A stretch of 64,000 bases of DNA from Flavobacterium resistens (GTDB lineage: Bacteria; Bacteroidota; Bacteroidia; Flavobacteriales; Flavobacteriaceae). The notes under the pieces are model-generated. The model saw nothing but the letters and a program-made list of their open reading frames with translations. It was not told the DNA's origin and ran no database searches. This document shows, one piece after another, positions 60,668 to 64,000 of the stretch (position 1 is its first letter; each line of letters starts with the position of its first letter). The position numbers were made by a program, and so were the translations under genes. The DNA is taken from positions 372,001 to 436,000 of the forward strand of contig NZ_FXTA01000004.1 of the NCBI RefSeq assembly GCF_900182645.1, read 5' to 3'.

Positions 60668-61729
60668 ATGGATACCGGCAAAGAACTTTTATTTTTTTTT
60701 AGCGCTTTGGGATCTTTCAACGGAATTATTTTAGGAGTTTATTTTTTCTTTTTTACTAAGAAAAAATACCTCACAAATTATTTCCTTGGTGCACTTTTAT
60801 TTGCATTAAGTATACGAATTGGGAAATCTGTTTTTGTTTATTTTCATCCCGAACTGCCAAAAATGTATTTGCAGTTAGGGCTTAGTGCTTGTTTCTTTAT
60901 TGGTCCGTGTTTGTATTATTTTTTAAGATCGGCGGTTGAAGAAATCAATATAATGCCAAAATCGTGGAAAATGATTCTGCTGTTTTGGGGAATCCTAATT
61001 TTTGTTGTCGGAATCCTATATCCGTACGAAACTTATCCAACACTTTGGAGTTTTTATTTTATTAGAATCATTTATTTTCAATGGTTTGTATATGTTATTC
61101 TTTCTGGATTTACAATTCGAGGTGTTTTAAAGAAAATTTTCAATATAAAAGAAAAAGCAAGCTCATCAGAAATTTGGTTTGGAACCCTTTTTCTAGGCAC
61201 TTTTTTATTATTCCTTTTTTACTTTTTAGCTATTTTGGGAGCTCCGGCAGCAACTTATATAAGTGGCGCTGTTGTTTTTTCTTTTATTTTATATCTAATC
61301 ATTTCTATTCTTTTATACCGAAAAAAAACCGACGATTTGTTTCTGCTGAATAGCCAGAAGGTTTACGGAAAAAAAATAGATGCAGTCGAAGCCGTTATTA
61401 TTTCTGAAAAATTAGAAAATGTAATGAATGAAAAAGACTTGTATAAAAATCCAAACTTGAATTTACAGGATTTGGCGCGTGAAATTAATATTTCGAGTCA
61501 TCAATTATCACAGTTTTTAAATAATAACATGGGAAAGAATTTTACCAGTTTTGTGAATGAATTTAGAATAAACGAGGCTTGTAAAATCATTACTTCAAAT
61601 GATAAACTGACTTTAGAATCTGTTGGTTATGATGTTGGTTTTAATTCGAAATCAACCTTTTTTGCAGCTTTTAAAAAACATACCGGAACAACGCCTCTAA
61701 ATTATCAGCTTCAGGCTTTACAGCCGTAA
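60668..61729 (+). CDS. Membrane-anchored AraC-family regulator
   Basis: The 353-residue protein has about seven hydrophobic helices (residues ~8-225) followed by a C-terminal AraC helix-turn-helix domain (about 245-350, LNLQDLAREINISSHQLSQFLNNNMGKNFTSFVNEFR, then SVGYDVGFNSKSTFFAAFKKHTG). The regulator is held in the inner membrane and could sense an envelope or periplasmic signal. It is 115 bases before an outer-membrane barrel gene on the same strand, which is a natural target. Confidence 0.92.
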   Translation: MDTGKELLFFFSALGSFNGIILGVYFFFFTKKKYLTNYFLGALLFALSIRIGKSVFVYFHPELPKMYLQLGLSACFFIGPCLYYFLRSAVEEINIMPKSWKMILLFWGILIFVVGILYPYETYPTLWSFYFIRIIYFQWFVYVILSGFTIRGVLKKIFNIKEKASSSEIWFGTLFLGTFLLFLFYFLAILGAPAATYISGAVVFSFILYLIISILLYRKKTDDLFLLNSQKVYGKKIDAVEAVIISEKLENVMNEKDLYKNPNLNLQDLAREINISSHQLSQFLNNNMGKNFTSFVNEFRINEACKIITSNDKLTLESVGYDVGFNSKSTFFAAFKKHTGTTPLNYQLQALQP

Positions 61730-61844
61730 AACAGAGTGTCGATTTATAAATTCGTACTCCTGATTTCACTTTCGATTACCTCGTTTCGTGATTTAGAACT
61801 GACTTTTGTTGCTACAAAAAGTCAAATCTTAATCCCTAAATTTT

Positions 61845-64000
61845 ATGAGGTTTCTAATTCTGGTTTTCATTTATGTTTCTTTTTTTCTTTTAAATTCTGT
61901 GCCGTCAAAAGCGCAATCAATCCAAAAAATTTCAGGTAAAGTTGTCAATCGAAACAATGAATTGATGATGGGAACGGCATCGGTTTTGTCTGTTCGCGAT
62001 TCTGTAATTATAAAACAGCAGGATTTCTTGGACGGCGTTTTTCAATTATCAGATATCAATCAAAATGAAATTATTCTGAAATTGACTTCGGTAGAATTTG
62101 CAGATCTTTTTTTGGGCATAAAATTTTCAAATTCATCAAACATTGATTTGGGCTCCATTATAGTTTCAGAAAATAATAATCAGTTAAATGAGATTGTGGT
62201 AAAAAGCAATCCGTCATTATTAAAATATGGAGCCAACGGAAATATCGATGTGAATGTAAATGGAACTGTTCTCGCAACGAGCAGTTCGGTAAACGAATTG
62301 TTGGGAAGAGTGCCAAATGTTGTGGTTGCCGACGGAGAAATCAGCGTTGTTGGAAAAGGAGAAGCCATTATTTATCTCAACGGAGTTTTGATTAATTACG
62401 AAAGGTTTGCTGCAATTCCCGTTTCACAAATTCAGAAGATCGAAGTCATTTCCAATCCTTCTGCGAGATACGATGCAGAAGGAAAAGCTGTCATCAATAT
62501 TATTACAAAACAAAATATTGAAAGCGGTATAATGGGTGCTGTCAATCAGCAGGTAACAGTTTCTAAATTTGGCGGAACCCTTTATAACACGCTTTTTGAT
62601 TTTAATTATTCTAAAGGAAAGTTTTCTTTTATAACCAATTATGGTTTGCAGTTAGGAAAAAACCGCGAGTTGCTGTACACTACCAGAACTCGTCCAAATC
62701 CTGATGATTTTATGAAATCTGAATTGACGACCGATTGGAAAAGAAGATTTAATAATTATTCTAATTTCGGATTCGGACTTCAATATAGTTTTTCTCCAAA
62801 TAATTATATTTCATTGGCTTATAGCGGAAACGTGAATGATTTAGGCGGAATTACAGAAAGCAGGAATTCCATAACCAACAATTCAGGAATTAGTTTTTAT
62901 GCCACAGATGTTGACCGAAACGATGTTTTGTTAAACCAGTTTATCAATTTGAATTATAACTGGACAACTGATAAAGGTTCGACATTATTTATAGGATCAC
63001 AATTTTCAAATTACAATCAAACTATAAGAGATTTTATTGAAGAAAGCAGTTTGGTAGAACAAACCGATTCTGAAAGATATTTGAAGAATAATGTTGGAAG
63101 TCGAATCAATATAATCGCAGTTCAAGCCGATTATTCGAAGAAAATTAATGAAAAAACAAAACTTGAAGTAGGAGCCAAGTTGAGTCATGCCACAATAAAC
63201 TCAGGAACAGATTTCCTGATTGCAGCTGATAATGTAAATTTTGAGCTGGACGATGCGCTTTCGAGTGATTTTGAATACAATGAAAAAATTGCTGCTGCCT
63301 ACTTTAATTATATTGGAACATTAAACGAAAAAGTCAATTTTTCTCTTGGCGTAAGAGCCGAAAAAACAAGTTATGATTTATTCACAAATGCCAACGGAAT
63401 TCAGAAATTTGAGAAATCGTACAGTAACTTTTTTCCAAATGCACTTTTAAATTTTGATCTTTCAGAAGATTGGAAAGGACATTTTTCGTATGTTTCCAGA
63501 ATTACAAGACCGAGATATCAGGCTTTAAATCCGTATGTGATTTACCAAGATCCGTTTACGACGATTGAAGGAAATCCGAATCTTCTTCCAGAAAAAACAC
63601 ACGCTTTTGAAATAGGTACGATGTACAAAAAGTTCGATTTTAAAGTTGGCTACACTTATAAAAATGATCCGATTTCTGCGGCGGCTTTGCGTGGCGACAC
63701 ACCAAATAGCTATATTTTAAGAGCGCTGAATCTTGAAAAAGGGCATACATTTTTTACTTCACTATCCAGATCCTTCAATGTCAAATGGTGGAATTCTGTT
63801 AATACAGCAAGCATTACTTGGCAGAAATCTGTAGACAATTATTATGCATTTGCTTTTAGTCCCGTAGAACCTCAGATTTATTTATATACTAATAATACAT
63901 TTACGATTCCTAAATTTTTTAAGTTACAGCTTTTGGCTTGGTATTTAAGTGATAGAAGTTATGGATTAGGAAGTGAAAACAGCCGTTCGATTGTAACTTT
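61845..64000 (+). CDS. Outer membrane beta-barrel (TonB-receptor-like) protein, C-terminus beyond window
   Basis: An ATG at 61845 opens a frame that continues to the end of the window without a stop (718 residues seen). There is a signal peptide (to about residue 24, KAQ), a carboxypeptidase-like beta domain (ISGKVVNRNNELMMGTA, about 29-110), a plug-like domain (LLGRVPNVVVADGEISVVGKGEAIIYLNGV, near 146-175; IQKIEVISNPSARYDAEGKAVINI, near 190-213) and an outer-membrane beta-barrel of the OMP_b-brl_3 type. Ligand unknown. Confidence 0.9.
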   Translation, partial: MRFLILVFIYVSFFLLNSVPSKAQSIQKISGKVVNRNNELMMGTASVLSVRDSVIIKQQDFLDGVFQLSDINQNEIILKLTSVEFADLFLGIKFSNSSNIDLGSIIVSENNNQLNEIVVKSNPSLLKYGANGNIDVNVNGTVLATSSSVNELLGRVPNVVVADGEISVVGKGEAIIYLNGVLINYERFAAIPVSQIQKIEVISNPSARYDAEGKAVINIITKQNIESGIMGAVNQQVTVSKFGGTLYNTLFDFNYSKGKFSFITNYGLQLGKNRELLYTTRTRPNPDDFMKSELTTDWKRRFNNYSNFGFGLQYSFSPNNYISLAYSGNVNDLGGITESRNSITNNSGISFYATDVDRNDVLLNQFINLNYNWTTDKGSTLFIGSQFSNYNQTIRDFIEESSLVEQTDSERYLKNNVGSRINIIAVQADYSKKINEKTKLEVGAKLSHATINSGTDFLIAADNVNFELDDALSSDFEYNEKIAAAYFNYIGTLNEKVNFSLGVRAEKTSYDLFTNANGIQKFEKSYSNFFPNALLNFDLSEDWKGHFSYVSRITRPRYQALNPYVIYQDPFTTIEGNPNLLPEKTHAFEIGTMYKKFDFKVGYTYKNDPISAAALRGDTPNSYILRALNLEKGHTFFTSLSRSFNVKWWNSVNTASITWQKSVDNYYAFAFSPVEPQIYLYTNNTFTIPKFFKLQLLAWYLSDRSYGLGSENSRSIVT

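Noticed and set aside
61736..61939. 67-codon frame after the AraC-family gene
   Set aside because: It overlaps the signal-peptide region of the outer-membrane protein in another frame and is low-complexity.

Overview
This 64-kb window is chromosomal DNA from a member of the Bacteroidota, very probably Flavobacterium or a close relative. Four things point there: low GC content; promoters of the TAnnTTTG type (several examples, one with a TTG placed 19 bases upstream and one 20 bases); a type IX secretion C-terminal sorting domain, TonB-dependent receptors and SprA-like barrels; and family-specific genes such as DUF3098, DUF4271, DUF4296, DUF5686 and HopJ. No tRNA, rRNA, CRISPR array, prophage or transposase was seen. 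Most genes are core housekeeping functions, so novelty sits mainly in regulation, small loci and intergenic repeats.

Layout. 1-5.2 kb (minus): MFS transporter (cut by the window edge), recJ, HopJ-family protein, a lipoprotein, rsmI and a Glu-rich protein. 5.4-6.5 kb (plus): tdk and a membrane-anchored protein, ending in a strong shared terminator. 6.5-12.3 kb (minus): rpoN, asnS and an MMPL/RND exporter. 12.5-16.8 kb (plus): a small membrane protein, a LytS-type kinase, a LytTR regulator and a CPA2 antiporter. 17-21.1 kb (minus): DUF5686, frr, pyrH. 21.3-22.3 kb (plus): a thioredoxin-like protein and a tiny 25-codon ORF with its own terminator. 22.3-25 kb (minus): ftsX-DUF3098-uppP-truB. 25.3-28.3 kb (minus): a TonB receptor with a ModE-like regulator. 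28.4-34.6 kb (plus): WG-repeat and MORN-repeat exported proteins, then leuS. 35.1-37.9 kb (plus): secreted hydrolase, ECF sigma factor, membrane protein, zinc peptidase. 37.9-40.4 kb (minus): a small membrane protein, Lrp/AsnC, hemD and DUF4271. 40.5-43 kb (plus): glycosyltransferase, pyrC, DUF4296. Then an epimerase (minus), tyrS (plus) and an acyltransferase (minus).

46.8-55.1 kb is the most interesting block. It holds a TonB receptor, a beta-helix lipoprotein and a sorting-domain-only protein (minus), divergent from phoB, phoR and a phosphate-selective porin (plus). The receptor, lipoprotein and porin promoters all carry TTAACAT-like 7-mers repeated every 11 bp and ending 7-8 bp before a degenerate -7 element. 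The receptor and porin promoters also share the identical 12-mer AGTGCCTAACAT. I read this as a Bacteroidota Pho box defining a local phosphate-starvation regulon. Beyond it lie a GT28-like glycosyltransferase, an Ala/Lys-rich repeat protein, a 1143-residue SprA-like outer-membrane protein, a membrane-anchored AraC regulator and an outer-membrane barrel protein cut by the right edge.

A second theme is intergenic repeats. Short tandem arrays with 7- or 8-bp period sit against start and stop codons (recJ, rpoN/asnS, frr, pyrH, leuS, tyrS side, phoB). One related array lies in frame inside leuS. Larger palindromic, MITE-like elements lie near 9.7, 16.9, 25.2 and 34.7-35.0 kb, and two of them share an 18-bp sequence.
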